A stretch of 44,786 nucleotides of DNA from Syntrophorhabdus sp. (GCA_012719415.1 JAAYAK010000313.1:1-44786), one strand, 5' to 3'; counted from the stretch's first letter, positions 17,159 to 28,013 are shown. Notes: generated from the letters alone by a model not told the origin. Numbers and translations are program-made.

Positions 17159-17173
17159 TGGCATGCTAATTGC
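17159..17173 (+). promoter_or_regulatory. Sigma54 (-24/-12) promoter of the acyl-CoA ligase/dehydrogenase operon
   Basis: TGGCAT-GCTAA-TTGC has the exact RpoN spacing and differs from the TRAP promoter only in the spacer. Transcription would start near 17185, leaving about 43 nt of leader before ATG 17228. Confidence 0.8.
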
Positions 17174-17227
17174 TCATGATGATGTGCGAATCTCACTCTA
17201 TTACTGCACTTCAGGAGGCGACTGGAA

Positions 17228-18808
<1,581 letters not shown>

Positions 18809-18864
18809 AGGGACAGACGGGTCAGCGGCACAGATGCCGGGAATAACCTTTTGGAGGAAGACAG

Positions 18865-20010
18865 ATGGAACTGACAACGGAACAGAAGGACATATGCAAG
18901 GCGGCACGTGAATTCGCCGAGAAGGAGTTCAGGGACAAGGCGAAGGATTTCGATGAGAAAGAGGAGTTCGACCTCTCCATCGTGAAGCGCGCAGCCGAGA
19001 ACGGCTTCATCGGGGTCTTCATCAAGGAAGAGTACGGGGGAGCGGGCCTCGGGTTCCTCGAGCATTCGCTCATCACCGAGGAGGTGTGGCGTGTCGATCC
19101 CGGCTGCGGCCAGAACATCTGCTCCGCCGGTTTCGGCGCCGAGATGATCCAGACCTTCGGAACGGAGGACCAGAAGCGGTTCTACCTCCCGAAGATCGCG
19201 TCCGGCGAGGCCATCATCGGCACGGCGATAACGGAGCCCGACGCGGGCAGTGACGTGACGATGGTGAAGACCCGCGCCGAGAAGAAGGGCGACACATATG
19301 TCATCAACGGCGCGAAGATGTTCATAACGAACGGGTGCAACGCGAAGTACCTCCTCGTTTACGCCGTCACCGACCCCGAGGCGAAGGACGTGCACAAGAG
19401 ATGCAGCGTCATACTCCTCGACACGGCGACCCCGGGCTTCACGGCGACGAAGATCTACGGCAAGATGGGCATCAGGGCCTCGAACACGGCGGAGGTGAGC
19501 TTCGACAACGTGGAGGTTCCCGCCGAGAACCTCATCGGCAAGGAGGGCCGGGGTTTCTACCAGCTCATGGAGTTCTTCAACATGACCCGCAACCACGTCG
19601 CCGCGCAGGGCGTGGGCGTCGCCCAGGGGGCCCTCGAGATGGCCATCTCCTACGTGAAGAAGAGAAAGGCCTTCGGCGGATATCTGTCGCGGCTCCAGGG
19701 CGTGCAGTTCAAGATAGCCGAGATGGCGACCCGCATCGAGGCCGCCCGCAGCCTCTATTGGAGGGCCGCGTACCTCCTCGACAACGGCAAGCTCGACCCC
19801 GCGCTCGTTTCCATGGCGAAGTGGTTCGCCGGCGAGACCGCTGTTTACGTGGCCAACGAGGCCCTGCAGCTCCACGGCGGCTACGGCTACATAATCGAGT
19901 ACGATATTCAGCGGTTCTACCGCGACGCGAAGATAGTCGAGATCTACGAAGGCTCCAAGGAGGTCGAAAAGGCGGTCATCGCCAGCGAACTGCTGAAACG
20001 TGTCTTCTAG
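18865..20010 (+). CDS. Acyl-CoA dehydrogenase
   Basis: FAD enzyme that introduces a double bond alpha-beta to a CoA thioester and passes electrons to ETF. The 381-residue product has the full three-domain fold: the N-terminal helices, the beta domain with GTAITEPDAGSDVTMVKTRAEK and the KMFITNG motif, and the C-terminal helices with QLHGGYGYIIEYDIQRFYRDAKI. The probable catalytic base is Glu362 in IYEGSKE, the usual place in medium-chain-type enzymes. The start follows GGAGG. The electron acceptor is probably the EtfAB encoded 1.5 kb downstream under a similar promoter. Confidence 0.94.
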   Translation: MELTTEQKDICKAAREFAEKEFRDKAKDFDEKEEFDLSIVKRAAENGFIGVFIKEEYGGAGLGFLEHSLITEEVWRVDPGCGQNICSAGFGAEMIQTFGTEDQKRFYLPKIASGEAIIGTAITEPDAGSDVTMVKTRAEKKGDTYVINGAKMFITNGCNAKYLLVYAVTDPEAKDVHKRCSVILLDTATPGFTATKIYGKMGIRASNTAEVSFDNVEVPAENLIGKEGRGFYQLMEFFNMTRNHVAAQGVGVAQGALEMAISYVKKRKAFGGYLSRLQGVQFKIAEMATRIEAARSLYWRAAYLLDNGKLDPALVSMAKWFAGETAVYVANEALQLHGGYGYIIEYDIQRFYRDAKIVEIYEGSKEVEKAVIASELLKRVF

Positions 20011-20190
20011 ACGCGGCTTGAACCACTTGAATGACGTGAGCGGTTTGAGGGGCATAGACGGAAAGATCTTTCCCCGGTTCCTGGGGATATCGTTTCCGGC
20101 CCTCAAGCCGCTCTCGCCGCATTGTTGTTCCGGCCATTCCTCTCGCTCCAACAGTTCCGACAATCAAAGCCGCTCACGCCACCATATGCC

Positions 20191-20207
20191 TGTATCAAAA
20201 GTATACA
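20191..20207. promoter_or_regulatory. Candidate enhancer (UAS) upstream of the Etf-Hdr operon
   Basis: TGTATCAAAAGTATACA fits TGT-N11-ACA with half-sites TGTATC and TATACA, like the sites at 13684-13700 and 16961-16977. Its centre lies about 104 bp upstream of the -24 element at 20302. Confidence 0.55.
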
Positions 20208-20301
20208 CCTGTTCCATAGCGAACACGCGGGGGGTGTTGCATCCTGTGCCGCGTTTGGGCTAACATACCATAATAATTGGCGAAGGGTTACCCGGCTTTT
20301 T

Positions 20302-20316
20302 TGGTATCCCCATTGC
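20302..20316 (+). promoter_or_regulatory. Sigma54 (-24/-12) promoter of the Etf-Hdr operon
   Basis: TGGTAT-CCCCA-TTGC keeps the invariant GG and GC with exact spacing. It deviates from consensus at the fourth base of the -24 block. Transcription would begin near 20328, about 62 nt before ATG 20390. The gap 20011-20389 otherwise holds CTTGAA-type repeat units (20011-20050) and no gene. Confidence 0.7.
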
Positions 20317-20389
20317 ATATGTCCTTGCACCGGAACATGGAAAATAATTACCGTCATACATATGGAATCACCATCGGGGGTTACGTGTA

Positions 20390-21484
20390 ATGGTTGAACA
20401 AGCCGCGACCAGGGTATTGACATGCATCCAGTGCGGGAAGTGCACGGGGAGTTGCCCCGAATCGGGCAGGACGCCCTTCAACGTGAGGATGCTCGTCAGG
20501 AAGAAGCAGTTCCAGTCCGCCATCGACGAGGCCCTTCCGTGGTACTGCACCTCCTGCGGCGCCTGTACCATACGGTGCCCGAGGGACGTGAAGCCTTCGG
20601 AGGTCATCATCGAGCTTCGCGCGAAGCTCGTGGAGGACGGCGACATCCCCGTCGCGCTCCAAAAGGCCCTGGAGAACACTTTCGTGCAGAAGAACCCCTG
20701 GGGACGTTCCCGCAACAAGCGCGCCGACTGGGCGCAGAAACTCGATTTCGAGGTTCCCCACGTGTCGGAGACCCAGAGTAAGAGGCTGCTCTTCGTCTGC
20801 TGCATACAGGCCTACGACCCGAGGTGCATGGTCATTCCCGTGAATGTCGCGCGGCTCTTCAACGCCGGTGGTTTGGAGTTCGGCATCCTCGGCGAGGAGG
20901 AGGCGTGCTGCGGCAACGAGATCCGGCGCATCGGGGAGGCGGGTCTTTTCGAGGAGCTCATGGAGGAGAACAAGGCGGCCTTCGAGGAGTACGGCGTCAA
21001 GGAGATCGTCGCCCTCTCGCCGCACTGCATGAACGTCCTGAAGAAAGAGTACGGGGACCTGGGCATCAAGGTCGTCCATTACACGGAGCTTCTCGCACCC
21101 CTCGTCGAAGAGGGTGCGATCAAGCTGCCGGGGTCTTTCGGGAAGAAGGTCATCTACCACGACCCCTGTTTTCTCGGGAAACAGAACGGTGTCTTCGATG
21201 AGCCGCGCTCGATCCTCGGCGCCGTCCCCGACCTCGAGCTTCTCGAGTTCTCCCGGTCGAGGGAAATGTCCCTGTGCTGCGAAGGCGGCGGCGGAAGGAT
21301 GTTCTTTGAGGTCGAGGCGACGTACCAGCGGAACGCCGAGGTCCGCGTCCTCGACGCCGTCAGCAGGGGTGCCGAGATCATCGCGACGGCATGCCCCTTC
21401 TGCGTCATGACCCTGGAAGACCCGGCCACAGAAAAAGGTCTCGCCGTGAAGGAGCTTTCAGAAATACTTACGGAGGTCTTATAA
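20390..21484 (+). CDS. HdrD-like iron-sulfur oxidoreductase (two 4Fe-4S, two CCG domains)
   Basis: Resembles HdrD/GlpC-type proteins that pass electrons between ETF or quinone and other carriers. The 364 residues contain two 4Fe-4S motifs at the N-terminus (C12-C22 and C53-C63), then two cysteine-rich CCG domains. The second is complete (DPCFLGKQN ... CCEGGGGRMFF ... CPFC). The first has CC at FVCCIQAYDPR, EACCGNE and then S-P-H-C where CxxC is expected, so it lacks one cysteine and may not hold the special HdrB-type cluster. It lies 1 bp ahead of etfB and is first in its operon, so an ETF:acceptor oxidoreductase role is likely. Heterodisulfide reduction itself is not implied. Confidence 0.85.
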   Translation: MVEQAATRVLTCIQCGKCTGSCPESGRTPFNVRMLVRKKQFQSAIDEALPWYCTSCGACTIRCPRDVKPSEVIIELRAKLVEDGDIPVALQKALENTFVQKNPWGRSRNKRADWAQKLDFEVPHVSETQSKRLLFVCCIQAYDPRCMVIPVNVARLFNAGGLEFGILGEEEACCGNEIRRIGEAGLFEELMEENKAAFEEYGVKEIVALSPHCMNVLKKEYGDLGIKVVHYTELLAPLVEEGAIKLPGSFGKKVIYHDPCFLGKQNGVFDEPRSILGAVPDLELLEFSRSREMSLCCEGGGGRMFFEVEATYQRNAEVRVLDAVSRGAEIIATACPFCVMTLEDPATEKGLAVKELSEILTEVL

Positions 21485-21485
21485 G

Positions 21486-22262
21486 ATGAATATCCTTGTA
21501 TTTACGAAGAGGGTTGCCGCAACCCAGGAAGAAGAGCTGCGCATCACCGGGGAAGGGCAGGCCGTCGATCTCTCGAAGGTGCCCTTCAAGGTCAATGACT
21601 GGGACAACTACAGCGTGGAAGAGGCGGTGCGCATCGTCGACAAGGCGGGCGGTTCGGTGACGGCCATTTCCATCGGTGACGCCGAATCCGACGAGGTTCT
21701 GCGGCGCGCCATCGCCATGGGGGCGAAGGACGGCTTTCTCGTGGAAACGGGGGATGTCCTCAACGACCCCTTCATGAGGGGCGAGCTCATCCGCAGCTTC
21801 ATCGACAAGGAGAAGGTCCCCTTTGATATCATCCTGACGGGTGTGCAGTCGGAAGACGACCAGTTCGGGGCCGTCGGAGGTATCGTTGCCGCCCTGATGG
21901 GTCTTCCCTACGCGTCCATGGTGATCGGCATCGACGCCGTCGAGGCTGACCATGTCATGATCCGCAGGGAGCTCGAGGGAGGCCTCCAGGAGAAGGTGAA
22001 GGTGGCAACCCCCTGTGTCCTTTCGATACAGAGCGGCATCAATGAGCCCCGGTACGTTTCCATCATGGGTATCCGCAAGGCCTCGAAGGTGGAACGCAAG
22101 GTCTTCAAGGCAGATGGATATGAAAAGGGCTCCCCTAAGATCGAGCTCACGAAGTGGGTCTATCCCGAGAAAAAGGGCGGGGCGACGATGCTCGAGGGAG
22201 AGCTCGCCGATGTGTGCGGCCAGCTCCTCGGCATTCTCAAGGAGAAGGGGGTGTGCCAATGA
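21486..22262 (+). CDS. etfB: Electron transfer flavoprotein beta subunit
   Basis: ETF accepts electrons from the acyl-CoA dehydrogenase. The 258-residue beta subunit begins MNILVFTKRVAATQEEELRI and contains the NDWDNYSVEEAVRI segment, ILTGVQSEDDQFGAVGGIVAALMGLPY (AMP/FAD-binding loop region) and LEGGLQEKVKVATPCVLSIQSGINEPRY, the ETF-beta recognition-loop region. Ribosome site GGAGGTC is 8 bp upstream. It overlaps etfA by 4 bp (ATGA). Whether this ETF bifurcates electrons (two FADs) or is the simple kind cannot be decided by reading. Confidence 0.95.
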   Translation: MNILVFTKRVAATQEEELRITGEGQAVDLSKVPFKVNDWDNYSVEEAVRIVDKAGGSVTAISIGDAESDEVLRRAIAMGAKDGFLVETGDVLNDPFMRGELIRSFIDKEKVPFDIILTGVQSEDDQFGAVGGIVAALMGLPYASMVIGIDAVEADHVMIRRELEGGLQEKVKVATPCVLSIQSGINEPRYVSIMGIRKASKVERKVFKADGYEKGSPKIELTKWVYPEKKGGATMLEGELADVCGQLLGILKEKGVCQ

Positions 22263-23191
22263 GTTACACGCTGATCGTTGCAGAGGTGAGGCGCGGCGTC
22301 TTCGAGGAGAGGAACCTCGACTCGCTGGGTCTTGGCGCCCTTCTCGGAGGGCAGTCGGTCCTTCTCGTCCCGGACGGGGCCTATGAGGTGGCGGACAAGC
22401 TCGTCGACGCCATCGTGAAGGTCACGGCAGCCGAAGAGGTGTACCTCAATCCCATGAACATGGGGAAGATACTGGAAGCCCTCTTTGCCGCGAAAGGCAA
22501 GCCGGACCACATCCTCTTCACCCAGTCCTCATCGGGGATGGAAGCTGCGGCATACGCCGCGGGCCTTTTCGGAATGCCCGTGATAACAGATGTGAGCGGT
22601 TATGACAGGGATGCCGGCATCTTCCTGAAGAGCTACTACTCCGATAAGGTCTTCGGGCAGTTCAAGGCCGCGGGCTCTCCCGCCATACTCACCGTGAGGA
22701 GCGGGAGCTTCCGGGAGTTCGCGGTGGAAAAGGCCGCCGCTCCCGCGGAGACCATCGAAGCCGTCCCCGCCGTCGAGACCCGTACATTCGTGGAATACGT
22801 CGAGGAAGAGAAGGCGGACATCGACATCACCAAGGCGGAGTTCCTCCTTTCCGTGGGAAGGGGTGTCGGGAACCAGGACGAGGTCTCCGGCTACGAGGAG
22901 CTTGCGGGCATCCTGAAGGCGGTCCTTTCCGGATCGCGCCCCGTCATCGACAAGATGTGGCTGCCCAAGGCGCGGCAGGTGGGAACGTCGGGCAAGACGG
23001 TGAAACCGAAGGTATACCTTGCCATGGGCATATCGGGCGCCTTCCAGCACATCGCGGGCATGAAGGACTCGGACTGCATCATCGCCGTCAACAAGGACCC
23101 GGAGGCCCCCATTTTCCAGTATGCCCATTACGGCATCGTCGGGGACATCCACAAGGTGCGTGACAAACTCAAAGAGCTGGCAAAGGGCTGA
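22259..23191 (+). CDS. etfA: Electron transfer flavoprotein alpha subunit
   Basis: The start is ATG 22259 within the ATGA overlap with etfB (MSYTLIVAEVRRGVFEERNLDSLGLG), giving 310 residues. The C-terminal FAD domain is clear: SRPVIDKMWLPKARQVGTSGKTVKPKVYLAMGISGAFQHIAGM and NKDPEAPIFQYAHYGIVGDIHKV are the ETF-alpha FAD signatures. No N-terminal ferredoxin domain is present. Translation of the next gene begins on the last base of the stop codon. Confidence 0.95.
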   Translation: MSYTLIVAEVRRGVFEERNLDSLGLGALLGGQSVLLVPDGAYEVADKLVDAIVKVTAAEEVYLNPMNMGKILEALFAAKGKPDHILFTQSSSGMEAAAYAAGLFGMPVITDVSGYDRDAGIFLKSYYSDKVFGQFKAAGSPAILTVRSGSFREFAVEKAAAPAETIEAVPAVETRTFVEYVEEEKADIDITKAEFLLSVGRGVGNQDEVSGYEELAGILKAVLSGSRPVIDKMWLPKARQVGTSGKTVKPKVYLAMGISGAFQHIAGMKDSDCIIAVNKDPEAPIFQYAHYGIVGDIHKVRDKLKELAKG

Positions 23192-25905
23192 TGGACGAAA
23201 AAGAAACAAAAGTTCTCGTTGTGGGTGGAGGGATAGGCGGCATCACCGCCGCCCTGGAGATCGCCTCCTGCGGCATCAATGTGACCATGGTGGAAGAGAG
23301 TCCCTCCATCGGGGGCAGGATGATACAGCTCGACAAGACCTTCCCCACCCTCGACTGTTCCACCTGTGTCCTTTCACCGAAGATGGTGGAGGTCGCGCTG
23401 AACCAGAAGATAGACCTCCTGTCGTGGGCGAAGGTGATGGCCGTGAAGAAGGAGGGCAGGGGGTTCACGGCCACCATCCTGAAAAGGTCCCGGTACGTGG
23501 ACCTGAAGAAATGCACCGCCTGCGGCGTCTGTTCCGGAGGCTGTCCGGTGGTGATGAAGAACGAGTTCAACGTGGGAACGGGACCGCGGAAGGCCGTCTA
23601 CATCCCCTTCCCCCAGGCCATTCCCAACAAGGCCCTCATAGACAAGCGGGAAGAGCGCCTGTGCAACATGGCCTGCATGGATGCCTGTCCCGTCAACACC
23701 AATGTGCCCGGCTACCTGAAGCACATCAGTGAGGGGAGGTTTGCCGACGCCTACAGGCTCATCAGGGCGACGAACCCCTTCCCGTCGGTCTGCGGCAGGG
23801 TCTGTTACGCCCCCTGCGAGAGGGTGTGCAACAGGGGCGAGATCGACGAGCCGCTGGCGATCCGGGACCTCAAGCGCTTCGCCGTCGATAACTTCGACAT
23901 CGCCTCCCTGGAGGTCCCCCAGGTGCAGAGGACGGGCAGGAAGGTGGCCGTGATCGGCGCCGGCCCGGCGGGGCTTGCCTGCGCCAACGACCTCGCCCTG
24001 GAAGGCCACGACGTGACCGTGTACGAGGCGCTCCCCGAGCCGGGCGGCATGCTCCGGTATGCCATTCCCGAATACAGGCTCCCGAAGGAGGAGTTGAAGG
24101 GCGAGATCGACTATATCCGCAGGCTCGGGGTGGAGATCCTCTGCGGCGTGGATGTTGGCGGAGAAAAGACCGCCGCCGTGATCCGGGACGCCTGTGATGC
24201 CCTCTTCGTGGCGACGGGTGCCCCGAAGGGTCTTCCCCTCGGTGTGGAAGGCGAAACGCTTGAAGGGATCGTCGACGGCATCAGGTTCCTGCGTGGTGTC
24301 AACAGGGGCGAGCACGTGTCCCCTGGCGACCGTGTCGCGGTCATCGGCGGCGGGAACACGGCCGTCGATTGCGCGCGGACGGCAAAGAGGCTGGGCAGCG
24401 CGTCCGTCACCGTCGTCTATCGCCGCACCCGGGAGGAGATGCCCGCGGCCGGCGAAGAGATAGACGCCCTGCTTCACGAAGGGATAGGCATCGAGTTCCT
24501 CGCCGCGCCGGTCCGTTTCCGGGGGGATGGCGGAAAGGTCGCGGAGATGGAGTGCGTTCGCATGGAGCTGGGCGAGCCCGATGAGAGCGGCCGCCGCCGG
24601 CCCGTGCCGAAGGCCGGTTCGGAGTTCACGATGCCCGTGGACTCGGTCATAACCGCCCTGGGCCAGGCCGTGGAGACCTCTTTCCTCGAATCCCTTGGCG
24701 TCGCCCTGGGCAGGGGGGGCACGGTGACGATAGACCCCGCGACGGGTGCCACCAACATCGAAGGGGTGTTCGCGGGCGGGGACGTGGTCACCGGGCCCGC
24801 GTACGTCATCGATGCCATAGCCGCCGGAAGGAAGGCGGCGTGGTCGATCGGCTCCTACCTCAGGGGCGAGGCCCCGGCGGGCGATGAGGAGCGCGGCACG
24901 CCACAGAGGCTTTCGGAAGAGCAGCGTGAGGTCCTCACCGGCAGGATCGAGCACCTGCCGCGGATAGCAATGCCCGAAGAGCCGGTGGGCGAGAGGGTTA
25001 CCGATTTTCGCGAGGTGGGGCTCGGCTACCCGAGCGCGGACGCCATGGCCGAGGCACGACGGTGCATCGCCGGCCAGGTCGAGGGATGCATAGGGTGCGG
25101 GGAATGCCTCCGTCGCTGCGAGGCAAAGGCAATAGACTACTCCATGCGGGACGAACTGGCGGAGATGTACTTCGACGGGATCGTCGTCGCCCCCGGTTTC
25201 GACCTCTATGACCCAACGGAGAAGACGGAGTTCGGCTACGGCAGGCTGAAAGGTGTCATAACGGGGATGGAGTTCGAGAGGCTCACCTCGGTGACGGGGC
25301 CGACGGGTGGGGACATCGTCATGAACGGGAAGACGCCGAAGCGCTTCTACTTCATCCAGTGCGTCGGCAGCCGCGACCGCCAGAGCGGTGCCCGATTCTG
25401 TTCCCGGGTCTGCTGCATGTACACGGCAAAGCACGCGTGCATCGTGAAGGACAGGATCAAGGATGCCACGATCTATATCTCCTACATCGACGTGAGGACC
25501 TACGGCAAGGGCTACGAAGAGTTCTACAAGAGCACCCAGGAGAACGGCGCCATGTACATCCGCGGCATCCCCGGAGAGGTGACGCAGGGCGAGAACGGCC
25601 TCCTGGTGCGTGTCGAGGACATGCTCTCCGGCGAGCTCCACGAGATAGAGGTGGATGTGGTCGTCCTCGCGACGGGGGTGAGGCCCCGGGCGGGTACCAG
25701 GGAGATGTGCGAGATGATGTCCCTCGAGAGGGACGAGTACGGTTTCATAAGCACCAGCGTGGTGGAGCCTTCGAGAACGAGCGTGGACGGCATTTTCGTC
25801 TGCGGCATGGCATCGGGGCCGAGAGACGTCCCCGACACGGTGGCCTCGGGAGGGGAAGCGGCGTCGCGGTGCATGGAATACGTGAAGGAGAGTGCCTCTT
25901 CATGA
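23191..25905 (+). CDS. HdrA-type flavoprotein with an inserted GltD-like NAD(P)H module
   Basis: Large 904-residue redox protein. The N-terminal HdrA part has a GGGIGG FAD motif (12-17), the LDCSTC cysteines (about 55) and a ferredoxin-like cluster (CTACGVCSGGCP, about 108-119). A glutamate-synthase-small-subunit (GltD/NfnB-like) domain is then inserted (about 150-570): the N-terminal iron-sulfur domain (CNMACMDACPVN ... CYAPCERVCNRG), an FAD motif GAGPAG near 256 and an NAD(P) motif GGGNTA near 387. After it come a 4Fe-4S motif (CIGCGECLRRCEAKAI, about 633) and the C-terminal HdrA half with QCVGSRDRQ and FCSRVCCM. The build suggests electron exchange between NAD(P)H and an Hdr complex. It is tightly coupled to etfA. 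Confidence 0.88.
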   Translation: MDEKETKVLVVGGGIGGITAALEIASCGINVTMVEESPSIGGRMIQLDKTFPTLDCSTCVLSPKMVEVALNQKIDLLSWAKVMAVKKEGRGFTATILKRSRYVDLKKCTACGVCSGGCPVVMKNEFNVGTGPRKAVYIPFPQAIPNKALIDKREERLCNMACMDACPVNTNVPGYLKHISEGRFADAYRLIRATNPFPSVCGRVCYAPCERVCNRGEIDEPLAIRDLKRFAVDNFDIASLEVPQVQRTGRKVAVIGAGPAGLACANDLALEGHDVTVYEALPEPGGMLRYAIPEYRLPKEELKGEIDYIRRLGVEILCGVDVGGEKTAAVIRDACDALFVATGAPKGLPLGVEGETLEGIVDGIRFLRGVNRGEHVSPGDRVAVIGGGNTAVDCARTAKRLGSASVTVVYRRTREEMPAAGEEIDALLHEGIGIEFLAAPVRFRGDGGKVAEMECVRMELGEPDESGRRRPVPKAGSEFTMPVDSVITALGQAVETSFLESLGVALGRGGTVTIDPATGATNIEGVFAGGDVVTGPAYVIDAIAAGRKAAWSIGSYLRGEAPAGDEERGTPQRLSEEQREVLTGRIEHLPRIAMPEEPVGERVTDFREVGLGYPSADAMAEARRCIAGQVEGCIGCGECLRRCEAKAIDYSMRDELAEMYFDGIVVAPGFDLYDPTEKTEFGYGRLKGVITGMEFERLTSVTGPTGGDIVMNGKTPKRFYFIQCVGSRDRQSGARFCSRVCCMYTAKHACIVKDRIKDATIYISYIDVRTYGKGYEEFYKSTQENGAMYIRGIPGEVTQGENGLLVRVEDMLSGELHEIEVDVVVLATGVRPRAGTREMCEMMSLERDEYGFISTSVVEPSRTSVDGIFVCGMASGPRDVPDTVASGGEAASRCMEYVKESASS

Positions 25906-27572
25906 AAACAGGGATCTTCATCTGCCACTGCGGGCACAACATCAAGCACACGGTGGACGTCAAGAGGTTGAGCGAGTTCTTCGGGAAACTGCCGAATGTG
26001 GTCGTTTCCCAGGATTACCCTTTCGTGTGCTCCGAGCCGGGGCAGGACTTGATCAGCGAGAGCATCGAGAAGTACGGCCTCGACCGCGTCATCGTAGCGT
26101 CCTGCACCCCGTCCCTCCACGGCGAGATGTTCAAGGATGTGCTGAGAAAGAAAGACCTCAACCCCTTCCTGCTGCGCAGGGTGAGCATCAGGGAGCACTG
26201 CTCGTGGGTGGGCGACGACATAGAAGAGAACACGGAAAAGGCGAAGAGGCTTATCCTGTCGGGTCTCTACGGCGTGGCGCACCAGGTTCCCCTCGAGGAA
26301 AAGATCGTGGAGGTCAACAAGACGGCCCTCGTCATCGGGGGCGGTGTTTCGGGTCTCTCCGCGGCGCTTTTCCTGTCGAAGATGGGCATGCAGGTCTATC
26401 TCGTGGAAAAGGAGCCTGAGCTCGGCGGGGTCGTGCGGGAGATAAGGAACATCTGGCCGGCGAGGACGAGCGGCGCGAAGATAACGGGAGACATGGAGAA
26501 GGAGCTCAGGAGCAGGCAGAACGTGGAGATCCTGACGTCCTCGGAGCTTAAGGCCTTCGAAGGCTTCTTCGGCAACTACCAGGCGACCCTCGACACCCCG
26601 GCGGGGGAGAGGAAGATCATCATCGGCGGGGCGGTCGCGGCCATAGGCTTCGCGCCCTTCGATCCCGCGATAAAGCCCGAGCTGCAGTACGGGAAGGACC
26701 CGCGGATCGTGACGACACTCGACCTCGAGCGCGCGGGCGAGCTTGCCCTGCCCGAGAATCCCCGGGTCGCGATCCTCCACTGCATCGGTTCCCGGGACGA
26801 GCAGATCGGCAGGCCCTATTGCTCGCGTATCTGCTGCATCAACGCCCTGCGCGTGGGAGAAGCCGTCAGGGAAAGGTACGCCGATTCCTACGTGGAGTCC
26901 TTCTACATGGACATGAGGGCCCATCCGCGGGGGGCCGAGGAGTTCTTCGAAGACACCCAGGAAAAGGGAGTTCTCTTCACCCGGGGGAATATCGGGGAGA
27001 TCGTGCCCGCGCCGACGGGGATCCTCCTGAGGGGTGAGGACACGCTTCTCGGCGAGACCTTCGAGCGCGAGTTCGACCTCGTGGTCCTCTCCATCGGGAT
27101 GTCCTATCCCGTGGACAGCCAGAAGCTCGCCACGCTTCTCAAGATCAGCCTCGACAAGGACAGGTTCTTCCTTGAGGCCCACATCAAATTGAGGCCTTTC
27201 GATACCGCCGTCAAGGGTATCTTCATCGCCGGTTCCTGTTCCGGGCCCAAGGACATGGAGGAGTCGATCAACCACGGCAGGGCCTCGGCCCTGAAGTTGT
27301 ATGGCCTTTTGAACCTGGGCTACGCCTTCGTGGACCCCTTCATCTCCTTCGTGGACCCCAAGCGGTGCAGCGGCTGCCGCATGTGCGAGCAGGCGTGCTT
27401 CTCGAAGGCGATAAAGTACGATGAGGACAAACGGGTCGTTCACGTCGAGGAGGCCGCCTGTCAGGGCTGCGGGCTCTGCAACGCCACCTGCCCGTCATCG
27501 GCGATCAGCCTGAGGGGCTATTACGACGCCATCCTCGATGATGAGATAAGCGCATTTTTGGAGGCAATATGA
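25902..27572 (+). CDS. hdrA: HdrA-type flavin/iron-sulfur protein
   Basis: Begins at ATG 25902, overlapping the previous stop by 4 bp (ATGA), and has 556 residues. It shows the canonical HdrA N-terminus (GIFICHCG with the C-x-C-G pair), the SCTPSLHGEMFKDV region, an FAD motif GGGVSG (about 146), HCIGSRDEQIGRPYCSRICC, and two C-terminal ferredoxin motifs (CSGCRMCEQAC near 488 and CQGCGLCNATC near 522). HdrA carries the bifurcating FAD in Hdr complexes. As the most complete HdrA of the three in this operon, it is the best candidate partner of the MvhD, HdrC and HdrB that follow. Confidence 0.93.
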   Translation: MKTGIFICHCGHNIKHTVDVKRLSEFFGKLPNVVVSQDYPFVCSEPGQDLISESIEKYGLDRVIVASCTPSLHGEMFKDVLRKKDLNPFLLRRVSIREHCSWVGDDIEENTEKAKRLILSGLYGVAHQVPLEEKIVEVNKTALVIGGGVSGLSAALFLSKMGMQVYLVEKEPELGGVVREIRNIWPARTSGAKITGDMEKELRSRQNVEILTSSELKAFEGFFGNYQATLDTPAGERKIIIGGAVAAIGFAPFDPAIKPELQYGKDPRIVTTLDLERAGELALPENPRVAILHCIGSRDEQIGRPYCSRICCINALRVGEAVRERYADSYVESFYMDMRAHPRGAEEFFEDTQEKGVLFTRGNIGEIVPAPTGILLRGEDTLLGETFEREFDLVVLSIGMSYPVDSQKLATLLKISLDKDRFFLEAHIKLRPFDTAVKGIFIAGSCSGPKDMEESINHGRASALKLYGLLNLGYAFVDPFISFVDPKRCSGCRMCEQACFSKAIKYDEDKRVVHVEEAACQGCGLCNATCPSSAISLRGYYDAILDDEISAFLEAI

Positions 27573-27605
27573 CCTCGAACGACGTCAAGGGTAGAGGGGA
27601 AGTAC

Positions 27606-28013
27606 ATGGAAGATAGAACGGCAAAGAACCCGGAGATCGTGGGTTTTGCGTGTACCTACTGTACATTCAAGGCCTCGGAGATGGCGGGAAGCCTGAGGAT
27701 GAAGTACCCGGAAGGGGTGAAGGTGATCCAGGTTCCCTGTTCCAGCAGGGTCGACCCGGCCTTTGTGATAAAGGCCATCTTCGAGGGGGCCGACGGCGTT
27801 TTCGTCGCGGGCTGTCACCCGGGGGACTGTCACTTCATCAAGGGCAACTACTATACCCGCCGGAAGATAGCGGCCCTGAAGGAGCTTTTCGACGCCTTCG
27901 GCATGAAGGACAGGCTCCGGCTCTTCTGGGTGAGCGCCTCGGAGGCGCGGCGGTTCGTTGAAAAGGTGACGGAATTCTACAACGACATAAAGGAAAAGAA
28001 AAATGCAGGGTAA
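27606..28013 (+). CDS. mvhD: MvhD/FlpD-like iron-sulfur subunit
   Basis: MvhD-type proteins carry a 2Fe-2S cluster and link HdrA to a hydrogenase or formate dehydrogenase. The 135-residue product has the usual length and cysteine pattern: FACTYCTFKASEMAG, VPCSSRVDPAFVIKA and AGCHPGDCHFIKGNYY. A ribosome site (AGGGGAA) precedes ATG 27606. Its end overlaps the next gene by 11 bp. No hydrogenase large subunit is in the window, so the electron source or sink is the FrhB/FdhB-like subunit next to it or something encoded elsewhere. Confidence 0.92.
   Translation: MEDRTAKNPEIVGFACTYCTFKASEMAGSLRMKYPEGVKVIQVPCSSRVDPAFVIKAIFEGADGVFVAGCHPGDCHFIKGNYYTRRKIAALKELFDAFGMKDRLRLFWVSASEARRFVEKVTEFYNDIKEKKNAG

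Noticed and set aside
25359-25901. In-frame extension upstream of the second HdrA gene
   Set aside because: It lies inside the previous gene. The ATGA overlap at 25902 and the canonical HdrA N-terminus show the true start.
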